Positions 1 through 8,888 of a stretch of 64,000 nt of DNA are shown here, piece by piece (the first letter of the stretch is position 1; every line of letters begins with the position of its first letter). The notes below the pieces were generated by a model, which had not been told where the DNA came from, made no database searches, and was given only the letters and a program-made list of their open reading frames with translations. The stretch is from Megalopta genalis (taxonomy: Eukaryota > Arthropoda > Insecta > Hymenoptera > Halictidae), in assembly GCF_051020955.1 (NCBI RefSeq), contig NC_135022.1, forward strand, positions 7,592,963-7,656,962, written 5' to 3'. A program made the translations under genes and the position numbers.

Positions 1-1
1 A

Positions 2-160
2 GAACACTTAAAAAATGATTGCCCGAACAAAAATCATCCAAAGTGTATAAACTGTTTAAGAACCAAAAGACGTGATACTAATCATACCGTGAAGCACAAA
101 GAATGCCCAGAATATCTCAGAAATTTAGACCTATATAGAAGCAGAATTAAATGGACCTAA
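2..160 (+). CDS. R1-A1 ORF1, C-terminal end only
   Basis: The frame is open from base 2 to a TAA at 158-160 and matches the end of A2 ORF1. It carries parts of the zinc-knuckle block (a Cys pair followed by His and Cys spacing near DCPNKNHPKC) and the terminal SRIKWT motif. ORF1 proteins of R1-clade elements bind the element RNA and help form the ribonucleoprotein. The stop overlaps the ORF2 start: ATG of ORF2 is at 151-153 in another frame, giving a 10-nt overlap that suggests coupled or reinitiated translation. The N-terminus lies outside the window. Confidence 0.85.
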   Translation, partial: EHLKNDCPNKNHPKCINCLRTKRRDTNHTVKHKECPEYLRNLDLYRSRIKWT

Positions 161-3100
161 GAATCGCACAAATTAATGCTCAACGATCAATTGCAGCTGC
201 TGCTAACTTGGAATTAATTATGAAAGAACAAAATATTGACATATTATGTTTACAAGAACCTTATAACTTTAAAAACAAAGTAAGAGGTTACACATCAAAA
301 GAAATGAAAATCATTCAACCTGAATATAAAACTCCATGGGTGGCAGCAGTTATAAGAAACGAAAATATTCAAACTATGCAAAATATTTTAATACAAAGTG
401 AACATATTATGTGCTTCCAAATTGTGACAAAATATACAGATTTCTATATAATTAACATATACTGTCAACCCTCTTTAGCGTTAGACCCTTTTCTTAAACA
501 ATTGGAAAATATATTAAATAATTTAAAAAATCCTTATAATATATTAATTACTGCTGATGCAAATTCTAAATCAAATCTATGGTATTCGGAAACTACTGAT
601 GATCGAGGGAAACTATTTGAAGAATTTATTCTAGTTAACAAACTATTTGTACTTAACAAACCTAACAACCCACATACATTTTCCTCTGTAATGGGAGAAA
701 CAAACATTGATATAACCCTTTGTAATGAGGGAATGTTAAAAATAATTAAAAACTGGAAGGTTCACCAATTGGCTACAACAAGTGACCATAACATGATTAC
801 TCTTGAAATTGCAAGAACGACTGTATGTAGAAGAATTTGGATAAAGGATAAAAATTACAACGTTAAAAGAGCTAATTGGGAAAAATTCAAAGAAATTGTT
901 CAAACCAAATTTAAAGACATTTCAAACGAATTAGGAGACATTGATCCTAACAAAGCCATCAAACGATTTAATAAATTATTACATGAATGTTGTAAACAAT
1001 CGATACCAAAAATCGGGAAATGTAACAAATCCGTACCTTGGTGGAATCAAGAACTAAGTAAATTACGATCAAAAGTCAATGCAGCAAAAAAACAACTTTC
1101 GAGAGCACGAAAATTAAATTTAACAAATCTAATTGAAAGTTATACAAACATTTACAAAGTAACAAGGAACAAATATGTTTCTGCTATCAGAAAAAACAAA
1201 ACAGAAACATGGCACAATTTTGTTAAGGTTGAAGGAAATAAAGACCCATGGAGTATAGTGTATAAAATCGTAAGAGAAAAATTCCGAGAACCTATAACAT
1301 TAAGTTCGGTAATACTTCCAACTGGTCGACAGGCTCTAGATTATAAGGAGGCAATTGATGCGCTATTAGACAAATGTGTACCTAATGAAAATTATACTGA
1401 AACTGAAGAAATTCGAGATATTAGAACCAAAATAAAAAATTACGCCAATCTAAATCTAGAACCAGATATATCAAAAGAGGAAATTAGAATCGCAATTAAA
1501 ACAGCTAAAAAGAAGAAAGCCCCAGGATTTGATAATTTCACCATTGAAATCATTGAAAAATTTTGGCAGATTAACAAAGATGTAATATTAAATTTATATA
1601 ATAATTGCCTCCGAAAGGGTATATTTCCTAAGGAATGGAAAATAGCTAATGTAACAATAATATTAAAAAATAAAGATAAAGACAGAAAATTGATTAACTC
1701 ATACAGACCCATTGCCTTACTACCAGTTATGGGGAAACTATTCGAAAAAATCTTAATAAATAGAATAAATATCATATACAGAGAAAAAGGATTTGAAAAT
1801 AAAAACCAATTTGGATTCCGGAAAAGAAAATCTACAGAAGATGCGTTTATAAAGCTAAAATATGAATCTAAAACGGACAAGAAATATGTAGTTGCTCTTT
1901 TCATTGACATCGAAGGAGCCTTTGACAATTTATGGTGGCCAGCCATTTATCGAAGGCTCATTGAATGTAATATCAGTACATGTTTACTAAATTTAATAAA
2001 AAATTATTTTAAAAATAGAAAAATGAGAATAATATCTAGGTTTGACAAGCATCAAAAAATAATGAGAAGGGGCTGCCCACAAGGCTCCATCATCGGTCCC
2101 GCAGCTTGGGACTGGTGCATGGACATTTTACTGGATAAAATTGATGCAGAAACAACATATGGCACAGTAGAAGCATCAGCATATGCCGACGATATTGTAT
2201 TTATCATCAAAGGAAACTCCAGAAACGAAATTGAACAGAACGCATCAATAGCTACAAAAATCCTAGCGGAATGGTGTTTACTTCACAAATTGAATATCTC
2301 TAAAATCAAATCGCTGGCTATGTTGATTAAAGGGAAATTTGATAAAAGTCGTATGCCAAACATTTTCGTGTATGAATCCAAAATAAAATATGTCGAACAA
2401 ATAAGATATCTAGGTATGATTATTGATAATAAACTAAATTTTATTCAACATTCAAAATTTCTCAGACAAAAAGTAATAAATTTTATAATGACTACTCGTC
2501 GAGTTACCAACCAAGAATGGGGTATTAAATCAAATATAATTAAAATAATGTATCGAGCTGTTGCATTATCAATAATAAAATACGGTGCTGCTTTATGGTA
2601 CGACAAAGTACACAACACACAAATAAAAAGAAACCTGATGGCTTTGCATCGACAAATTTTACTACTTTTAACAAGAGCCTGCAGAACCACCTCGACGGTG
2701 GCAATGCAGGTGATTGCAGGAGCAATGCCATTAGACCTTGAAATAGTTGAACAAGGTTTGATAAACCGAATCAAACGAAACAAACACACCTGTTGGAGAA
2801 ATTACAGATACAGAGAACAAAATTTAGACGAATCAAATACAGAACTCAACCTCGAATACATAAAAGAAGAAATCAAGAAAATTAAAAAAGAAACACTAGA
2901 GGAATGGCAAACAAGATGGACTTCAGAACTACACGGAAGAACGACGTACGAATTTATTAAAAATGTAAACTTTGCCAATGAAAACGACTGGTTCAAACCT
3001 GGACCACAATGCGTCTATTTTATAACGGGATACGGTCCAATACAGTATACACTACATAAGAGAGGTCTCACTGAAAGAAATACCTGTATATTGTGTCTAA

Positions 3101-3351
3101 ACACAGAAGAAACGTTGAACCACATGCTATTTGACTGCCCATTATATCAAGAATACAGATATCCTGAATTAACCCTAAACAAAGACAATAAAGCAAAGCT
3201 AATTTCAACAAAAGAACAATTTATTAAATTCTCTACATATGCAAAATTAGCCATAAATAAAAGAAATACTTACATTAATGATGAAGAAAGTAGCAGGTCC
3301 GCCTCCACGTGGCAGGGACGGGCAACGGCAACTCAACAAGTTGACGGCTAA
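151..3351 (+). CDS. R1-A1 ORF2: AP endonuclease / reverse transcriptase, intact
   Basis: This 1066-residue protein catalyses target-primed reverse transcription: the endonuclease nicks DNA and the polymerase copies the element RNA from the nick. Domains in order: APE endonuclease (about 1-230, with SDHN near 210), a linker, reverse transcriptase (about 450-720) and a C-terminal Cys/His finger (CILC near 979, then H and C). RT motif A holds Asp586 in FIDIEGAFDN and motif C is YADD at 678-681. No frameshift or stop interrupts it, the only such ORF2 in the array. The stop TAA (3349-3351) lies inside the GGCTAAG motif of the ribozyme-like RNA. Length is typical of R1 ORF2. Whether it is active cannot be judged from sequence alone. 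Confidence 0.93.
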   Translation: MDLRIAQINAQRSIAAAANLELIMKEQNIDILCLQEPYNFKNKVRGYTSKEMKIIQPEYKTPWVAAVIRNENIQTMQNILIQSEHIMCFQIVTKYTDFYIINIYCQPSLALDPFLKQLENILNNLKNPYNILITADANSKSNLWYSETTDDRGKLFEEFILVNKLFVLNKPNNPHTFSSVMGETNIDITLCNEGMLKIIKNWKVHQLATTSDHNMITLEIARTTVCRRIWIKDKNYNVKRANWEKFKEIVQTKFKDISNELGDIDPNKAIKRFNKLLHECCKQSIPKIGKCNKSVPWWNQELSKLRSKVNAAKKQLSRARKLNLTNLIESYTNIYKVTRNKYVSAIRKNKTETWHNFVKVEGNKDPWSIVYKIVREKFREPITLSSVILPTGRQALDYKEAIDALLDKCVPNENYTETEEIRDIRTKIKNYANLNLEPDISKEEIRIAIKTAKKKKAPGFDNFTIEIIEKFWQINKDVILNLYNNCLRKGIFPKEWKIANVTIILKNKDKDRKLINSYRPIALLPVMGKLFEKILINRINIIYREKGFENKNQFGFRKRKSTEDAFIKLKYESKTDKKYVVALFIDIEGAFDNLWWPAIYRRLIECNISTCLLNLIKNYFKNRKMRIISRFDKHQKIMRRGCPQGSIIGPAAWDWCMDILLDKIDAETTYGTVEASAYADDIVFIIKGNSRNEIEQNASIATKILAEWCLLHKLNISKIKSLAMLIKGKFDKSRMPNIFVYESKIKYVEQIRYLGMIIDNKLNFIQHSKFLRQKVINFIMTTRRVTNQEWGIKSNIIKIMYRAVALSIIKYGAALWYDKVHNTQIKRNLMALHRQILLLLTRACRTTSTVAMQVIAGAMPLDLEIVEQGLINRIKRNKHTCWRNYRYREQNLDESNTELNLEYIKEEIKKIKKETLEEWQTRWTSELHGRTTYEFIKNVNFANENDWFKPGPQCVYFITGYGPIQYTLHKRGLTERNTCILCLNTEETLNHMLFDCPLYQEYRYPELTLNKDNKAKLISTKEQFIKFSTYAKLAINKRNTYINDEESSRSASTWQGRATATQQVDG

Positions 3352-3359
3352 GAGACCTG
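3294..3359 (+). ncRNA. HDV-ribozyme-like core overlapping the end of A1 ORF2
   Basis: Order of parts: P2 5' strand CAGGTC (3294-3299); P3/L3 GCCTCCACGTGGC (3301-3313); candidate P1' AGGGAC (3314-3319); joiner GGGCAAC (3320-3326); P4 CAACT/AGTTG (3329-3333, 3339-3343); GGCTAAG joiner (3346-3352) with the CNRA pattern; P2' GACCTG (3354-3359). The same order and core motifs define HDV-like self-cleaving ribozymes. The upstream P1 strand is not evident nearby, so cleavage is unproven. Equivalent folds lie at the same place in B1, C1, E1, E2 and A2. Confidence 0.7.
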
Positions 3360-3509
3360 TAAATAAAATATAAAATTAACAAAAAACAGAAAACTCAACA
3401 AAAATGAATAAATATTGAACTAATCATTATAAATGTGGAAATAATATAATAAAAAATACTTACCCAAATTTAAAAAAATAATCGAATAATATAAAAGAAG
3501 AGAATTTAG

Positions 3510-3536
3510 GTAGCAATGAGTGGAAGCTCGAGCTAC
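3510..3536 (+). promoter_or_regulatory. 3' UTR hairpin of R1-A, copy 1
   Basis: GTAGC and GCTAC pair around an AATGAG/GCTCGA core, about 40 nt before the poly(A). The same hairpin, nearly identical, precedes the tail of A2 (31490-31516) although the two 3' UTRs are otherwise diverged. It is probably a 3' end signal read by the element's own reverse transcriptase. The rest of 3360-3576 is plain AT-rich 3' UTR. Confidence 0.6.
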
Positions 3537-3576
3537 ATATAATTAGACACTAAATGAAAAAAAAAAAAAAAAAAAA

Positions 3577-3590
3577 TGTCCCTATCTACT
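3577..3590 (+). repeat. 28S-derived R1 target-site duplication, junction A1/B1
   Basis: TGTCCCTATCTACT joins the poly(A) of A1 to a 5'-truncated B1. It is the 14-bp duplication R1 makes in the 28S gene. No other rDNA flanks it. Confidence 0.93.
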
Positions 3591-3592
3591 AA

Positions 3593-4423
3593 AAGCCGAC
3601 CACATATGCCGAACGCGTCGGCGTCAGGTCCGCTACGGCAGCCAGGTCGACGCAGAAGCAGGACCCTCCCAATGTGGTGATCATCACGCCGTCAGACACC
3701 GCCAAATACGAGGACAGTGCGAAGACTAAGGAGGCAGTCTTCGAGCTGGTTTCGCCCAGAGCGGACGGCCTGCAGATCAGGGGCGTCCGCAGGGTTCAGG
3801 GAGCAGGAATTGCGCTCGTTACGTCAAATAATACCGACGTAACATCCCTGATGGCCAACCCGAGACTTAAAGCGGCTGGTTTTGTTGTAGGTGCTCCGGC
3901 CAAAGGGAGCCCGCGGATCATCGTCTTCGACGTCCCACGGGCCCAGGAGGACAACAAGGAGACGACGGACGCTATCCTGCAGCAGAACCTGAGTAAGGAG
4001 GAAGCGGCCAGCCTCTCAAAGGAAGTAAAACTGGTCTATAAGAGTGGCGATAAGACTAGAGACCGATGCAACTTAATCTTCGAGGTCTCTAAGCGAGCCA
4101 GGGACCTTTTAGTTCCAAAAGAGAGGCTGTACGTGGGTTGGAGCTGCTGCAGGGTACGCGACCACGTGAACGTGACCAGGTGCTATAAGTGCCAAGGGTA
4201 CGGCCACCCTGCGAAATTCTGCAAGGCCGAGAAGGAGACTTGCGGCCACTGCGCGGAGACGGGGCACGGCTTCAAGACCTGCCCGAAGAAGGAAAAGCCG
4301 GCCAACTGCGTAAACTGCATTAGGGGTAAGAAACCCTCCTCCCATTGCGTCACCAGCAAGGACTGCCCCGCGTATGTAGCCGCCATAAATCAGTCGCTTT
4401 CCCGAACTGATTATGGTTATTAG
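3593..4423 (+). CDS. R1-B1 ORF1, N-terminally truncated
   Basis: The frame is open from the first complete codon of the element to TAG at 4421-4423. It starts at a TYAERVGVRS motif that in family E lies in the middle of ORF1, so roughly the first half is lost. Then come the conserved central domain (RIIVFDVPR) and three CCHC zinc knuckles, CYKCQGYGHPAKFC, CGHCAETGHGFKTC and a CVNC-type third, before the terminal RTDYGY. These knuckles bind nucleic acid in the element's ribonucleoprotein. The last codons overlap ORF2: the ATG at 4413 sits within GATTATGGTTATTAG. No start codon of its own is expected. Confidence 0.85.
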   Translation, partial: KPTTYAERVGVRSATAARSTQKQDPPNVVIITPSDTAKYEDSAKTKEAVFELVSPRADGLQIRGVRRVQGAGIALVTSNNTDVTSLMANPRLKAAGFVVGAPAKGSPRIIVFDVPRAQEDNKETTDAILQQNLSKEEAASLSKEVKLVYKSGDKTRDRCNLIFEVSKRARDLLVPKERLYVGWSCCRVRDHVNVTRCYKCQGYGHPAKFCKAEKETCGHCAETGHGFKTCPKKEKPANCVNCIRGKKPSSHCVTSKDCPAYVAAINQSLSRTDYGY

Positions 4424-7400
4424 GCCCTCACCTAAAAATATCCCCGACATTAGGATACTGCAGCTGAACATGAGACGTTCAGCTGCAGTTACCGGAGACG
4501 TCCGCGAGCTTATCGCTCAGAAGCGGCTAAACGTCCTGCTATTGCAGGAGGCATACGTCAGCCAACTGGGCGCGCGATATAAAATTAGCGGTCTAGGGTC
4601 CGGAGTGAGGTTGGCAGCAGCCGAACCACAACCCCCGTGGGCGGCTGTTGCGGTCTGCAACCCCAACTTCGATATGGTCTTCGTCTCGCAGCTCAGCAAC
4701 TCCCACTGCGTCTGTGCGGAAGTGCTAGCACCCGGCTTTTCATTTTACGCAGTGTCGTGCTATTTTCAGCACAGCGACGAAATTGAAAAGCACCTCAGCC
4801 ACCTCGAGAAGGTGTTCTGCGCACTGAGGGGGAAGAGACTCCTAGTTTCGACAGACGCCAACGCGCAATCCTCGCTCTGGAGCCCTCGGGGCACAGACGA
4901 GAAAGGAGCTCAATTCGAGACTCTGATCGCAGCGTTTGGCATGAACGTTGTGAACGACGCAGCTCAACCACCAACCTTCTGGACGCCAACGGGCTCGTCT
5001 TACATCGACGTGACCCTGGCGTCACCCTCCATGTCTCCGTTCATCAGGAGCTGGACAGTAAGAAGTGCGTGGACGACCAGCGACCACAACGCCGTTGACA
5101 TTAGGTTGCGGGCACCCAGAGCCGCGACGGGGAATCGCAGCGTCGCAAACTCTCGGTTCGACACCCGTCGAGCCGACTGGGAGCGATTCTCCGAGACTCT
5201 GTCCGATCTTTCACGGTCGAGGCTCGAAGTCCTGAGCCTGGAGTCAGCGGAGGAAACAATAGGGATGGCTGAAACGCTCACAGACATCATTAAAGATGCC
5301 TGCACCGCGTCGATGCCAATAAAGCGTAGGTTTAGGAAGTCCAACCCATGGTGGACGAAAGAGCTCACAGTCATGAAGAAGGCTGTCTACCGACGGAGAC
5401 GTGCCTTCCAGAAGGAAAGAGATGAGTCCTCACGCCTCCAAAAACTGCTGGAGTACCGCACTTCGTTGCGGAACTACAGCAGAGACGTGAAGAGGGCGAA
5501 ACTCGAAAGTTGGCGAAACTTTGTATCGTCGTACGGGAACACGGAGCCTTGGGGCATCGTGTACAAGCTGCAAGCGAACAAGCTCCGTGTCGAGAGGGTG
5601 ATCAGCACCCTCCGGCGAGGCAACGAAAACACCATGAGCGCGATAGAGACCGCCAACACGCTTCTGGAAGCACACGTCCCGGACGACCGGCCGGAAGATG
5701 ACACGCCCGAGCAGCGAGAGACTAGAGAGAACGCGCGAGTCGCGTCAAACACCGCGGACGCCTCTCCGTTTTCACCGGACGAGGTCGCGGATGCGATTCG
5801 CACGTTCGGAAACGACAAGGCACCAGGGCCGGACCTTATCGAGGTCCGAGCGCTGAAGGCCGCCGCGAAAATAGTGTTAGGACAATTAGTTCGCCTCTTC
5901 AACGGGTGCCTTCGTTGGGGCGTCTTTCCCCCCACCTGGAAGGAGGGCTCCCTCAGAGTGCTCCTGAAGGGAGAGGGCAAGGACGTGAAGGACCCGAAGT
6001 CCTACCGACCGATCTGTCTCCTCTCCGTCATAGGGAAAACCTTCGAGAAGCTCCTTAAGAGCCGACTCGAACAGACGGCGATGGCAACGGGACGCATCTC
6101 CAGCAGACAGTACGGCTTCATGCGCGGAAAGTCGACTGAAGATGCAATTGTCGAGCTGCGCCGCATGGTTGATGCCATGGAGCATCGGCATGTGATAGCG
6201 CTGCTATTCGACATTTCCGGAGCCTTCGATAACGTCTGGTGGCCCTTAGTTTTGAAGAGCCTTAGGGATCGAGACTGCCCGCGCAACGTCTTCGAAGTGG
6301 TCTCCAACTACTTCGAGGACCGCAAAGTCAGTATCACCGTCGGAACGGAAAGAGTCTCCAAGCGCGCGACGAGGGGGTGCCCACAAGGCTCCGTCCTCGG
6401 CCCGGCAGTGCTGGAACCTGATGTTCGACGATCTCCTGAGGTCTCTCGAGGCCTCAGTCGAGAATAGATTCGTCGCCTACGCGGACGACCTCATCGTCCT
6501 CGTGGGCGGAAGCTGCCGTAGAGACCTAGAGATCGAGGGTCAACGAGTTGTTGACCTGATCCTAGGTTGGTGCAGATCAGCAAAGCTAGAGATCTCCGAA
6601 AGTAAATCCGAGGCGATTGTCCTGCGCAGCGGATATATCGAGAGAGATAGAATAGGCCGACGTGGAGGATCGCGCCCAGGCTGAAAACGAACGGCAGTCC
6701 GCGCTTCCAAGTTAGATTTAGTCAAAAGGCCACCGACCATTCGGATCGGAAATAAGTCCTTGAAATTCAAACCCTTCGTCAAGTACCTCGGCGTCCACTT
6801 TGATAGGGGCATGGGTGTTCGAACCCACTGCAACTATATAAGTGACAAGGTCGGCTCGCTCTTCGCGAAGCTGGGTAGAATGGCAAGGCGTGAATGGGGG
6901 CTCCGCTTCGGGGCGCTCTCCGCCGTGTACCGGGGGGTTTTCATCCCGGTGGCAACGTACGCTGCCGCCGGGTGGGCCGACCGGTGCACGGAGGGGGAGC
7001 TCAAGGTGCTGAGAGCCGCACAGCGCCGTGCTCTCATCGCGATGACCGGCGCATATCGCCGGGCATCGTGGGACAGCATGTGCGTGGTGGCCGGTGCTAT
7101 ACCCATTGACGTTAAGCTCAGGCAAACCAAAGCCTTGTACGAGACGCGTAAAGGTAAAGACGCCAGAATAGGTAGCATCGTCGTTCCGGCGGGGGCCGAC
7201 GATGCTAAACATAGGTTAGCGGTCGAGGCGTACAAGGTGTGGCAATCCATGTGGAATTCTTCCCACAAGGGCCGCACCACCTACGCCTTCTTCAAAAGCA
7301 TAGAGGAGAGAGTGGCGGCCAAGTGGACGAAACCGAACCACTACACCACGCAAGTCCTCACCGGCCACGGAAACTTCCAGGCGCGCCTACGCGCGTACGG

Positions 7401-7629
7401 AGTTTCCGACGGTGAGGAGTGCGCGTGTGGTCACGGATCGGACACGGTCGATCACTTCCTCCTCGACTGTCCCAATTTCGACCCGCAAAGAGAAGCCCTC
7501 CGCGAGGTAGTACCAGCCGGAGACTGGAAATGGCCGGAAGCGGCACAACACTTCGTGTCGTCTCCAGAGGCTTTCCAGGTCTTCTCCGACTTCTGTAGGG
7601 AAGCCCTTTGGCTAAAGGGCTTCATGTAG
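4413..7629 (+). pseudogene. R1-B1 ORF2, frameshifted endonuclease/reverse transcriptase
   Basis: The frame from ATG 4413 encodes the APE endonuclease (SLWSPRGT, TTSDHN), the linker and the reverse transcriptase through LLFDISGAFDNVWW and GCPQGSVLGP. An extra base near 6411 shifts the frame; the polymerase continues in the frame of 6421 with YADDLIVL. An in-frame TGA at 6682-6684 then interrupts, and the thumb region and C-terminal finger (CACGHGSDTVDHFLLDC) run on to TAG at 7627-7629. The catalytic residues are intact, so the lesions look recent. Family membership is shared with the fragment at 31565. Confidence 0.9.
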
Positions 7630-7773
7630 GAAACCCCGGACACCTGTACTCCCCAGGATCCGGAAGGGGACGACTCACGTCCCCATCAACGACAACCCCA
7701 AACCCCCACCCATCCCTCCCAACTCCCATCCTTCCTCCTAGGTCTTCGCTTAGTGGACGCGAGGCGTCGCGTC

Positions 7774-7857
7774 ACGAGTTCGCCTCCCCGTGGTTCCCCG
7801 TGGGCGCTAGCGAAAGGAGGGTAAAACCAGAATTTCGCTAGCGGCTAAAGAACTCGT
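7774..7857 (+). ncRNA. HDV-ribozyme-like core in B1 3' UTR
   Basis: P2 ACGAGTTC (7774-7781) pairs over 8 bp with GAACTCGT (7850-7857). Between them lie GCCTCCCCGTGG (P3/L3), a GGGC joiner, a perfect 10-bp P4 (GCTAGCGAAA with TTTCGCTAGC, 7806-7815 and 7833-7842) and GGCTAAA (7843-7849, CNRA pattern). P2 differs in sequence from family A yet still pairs fully. The upstream P1 strand was not found. The remaining 3' UTR (7630-7773, 7858-8013) shows nothing else recognisable. Confidence 0.7.
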
Positions 7858-8013
7858 CCATTGCAAACGGCTCAATGGCACGTGCGGATTTTTCCTTGGC
7901 CCCTCTCCTTGACAGTGGTTGGACTGGGGGTAGATGGCCGCTTAGCTGTGTATGCCCGTAAGGGCGAGGAAACATATCCGCGTCACCCTCGCGGTGACCG
8001 GATTCACACTAGA

Positions 8014-8027
8014 TGTCCCTATCTACT
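8014..8027 (+). repeat. 28S-derived R1 target-site duplication, junction B1/C1
   Basis: A perfect TGTCCCTATCTACT between the 3' end of B1 and the 5' end of C1, with no further 28S sequence on either side. Confidence 0.93.
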
Positions 8028-8888
8028 CACTGGCCGCCAGGTGTCGCAGCGAGTGTACGCGTCGTCACGCCGTGCTCCGTGTTACATCGATAAAAAGTGG
8101 TTAAATCAGCCGTAAAAATTATAAACAGTGCATTAGAGTGAAGTGCTAGCGGAGAGGATCAGTTCGTGATATAAATTGTGGAAATCGGTTCGAAATTGAC
8201 AAAATTATAGCGAGTGAAAGTTGACATACGGATCGCCACGTGTTTTGACACGCCGGTGTTCGCGGTCCGATTCCGGCGAAAATAGAGACCGCATTGCAAA
8301 TCTGATTACGTCAGAATTGATTGCTAGCGATAGCGGTTAATTTGACGTATCGTAAGTGTAAATCGGTGCAAAACTGTGGAAGTGAAAAAATCATCCAATA
8401 CATCGAGGAACAACGTACTGCCACCTCAAACTTCGAGACGCCACCGTCGGCGTGGGCTGGCGCTGCAGTCGCGGTGTTGAGCATTCTGATTGGCTGTCGC
8501 CGGGCCGTAACAAGCTGGGAGTTTCCAGTCTACAGAGAGCATCACCGCTGCTGCCAACCTCGCAAATTTTGCTAGGGTTGGCGACAGTGAACTCCCCGGG
8601 CCGAAATAACTCATCGAGTTTCCGCCATGGACTTAGACGAACATCAGTGCGCGAAATTGGAAAGCGAATAGACAACAACAAACAGTATCCGGGCAATTGT
8701 TTAAATAATTGTTTAAACAATTTGTTTAAACAATTTTTAACAACTTTTGGACAATTTTTTATAAATAATTTTAATAATTTTTTTTTTTTTTTTTTTAGAG
8801 AAAAAAAAAGAACAACAAAAATTTACGGTCTCAAAAGTGAAGTGCTGAAGTGTTGCGCCGCGTGATCTGTTCGCGCGGTGTGCAGACA
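8028..8888 (+). other. C1 5' UTR
   Basis: No coding sequence is convincing here. Around 8695-8790 there is a low-complexity block in which TTTAAACAATT-type units alternate as inverted repeats (TTGTTTAAACAA is palindromic), followed by a T-run of about 18. R1-clade promoters usually lie in the 5' UTR, but none can be pinpointed. Short open frames across 8321-8865 are incidental. Confidence 0.6.

Larger units (their letters stand above)
1..3576 (+). mobile_element. R1-clade non-LTR retrotransposon, family A copy 1 (A1), 5' end outside window
   Basis: The visible part holds the last codons of ORF1, a complete ORF2, a 225-nt 3' UTR and a poly(A) tract that runs directly into TGTCCCTATCTACT. That 14-mer is the 28S rRNA sequence known as the R1 target-site duplication, and it identifies the element as R1 clade. 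Codon use is strongly AT-rich, unlike the GC-rich B, D and E families further along. The nearest relative in the window is A2. ORF2 has no lesion, so this is the youngest-looking retroelement here. Whether ORF1 and the 5' UTR are complete cannot be seen. Confidence 0.92.
3591..8013 (+). mobile_element. R1-clade retrotransposon, family B copy 1 (B1), 5'-truncated
   Basis: B1 is GC-rich and starts inside ORF1, so the 5' UTR and the ORF1 N-terminus are missing. ORF1 end, a broken ORF2 and a 3' UTR of 384 nt follow. The 3' end is not polyadenylated: it finishes ACACTAGA and abuts the next 14-bp 28S sequence. Starting exactly after a 28S duplication while 5'-truncated fits incomplete target-primed reverse transcription at an R1 site. 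A second, shorter B fragment lies at 31565. Confidence 0.9.

Noticed and set aside
8321..8865. Open frames upstream of C1 ORF1
   Set aside because: They run through the low-complexity 5' UTR with its T-run and have no homologue-like motif; ORF1 starts at 8889.
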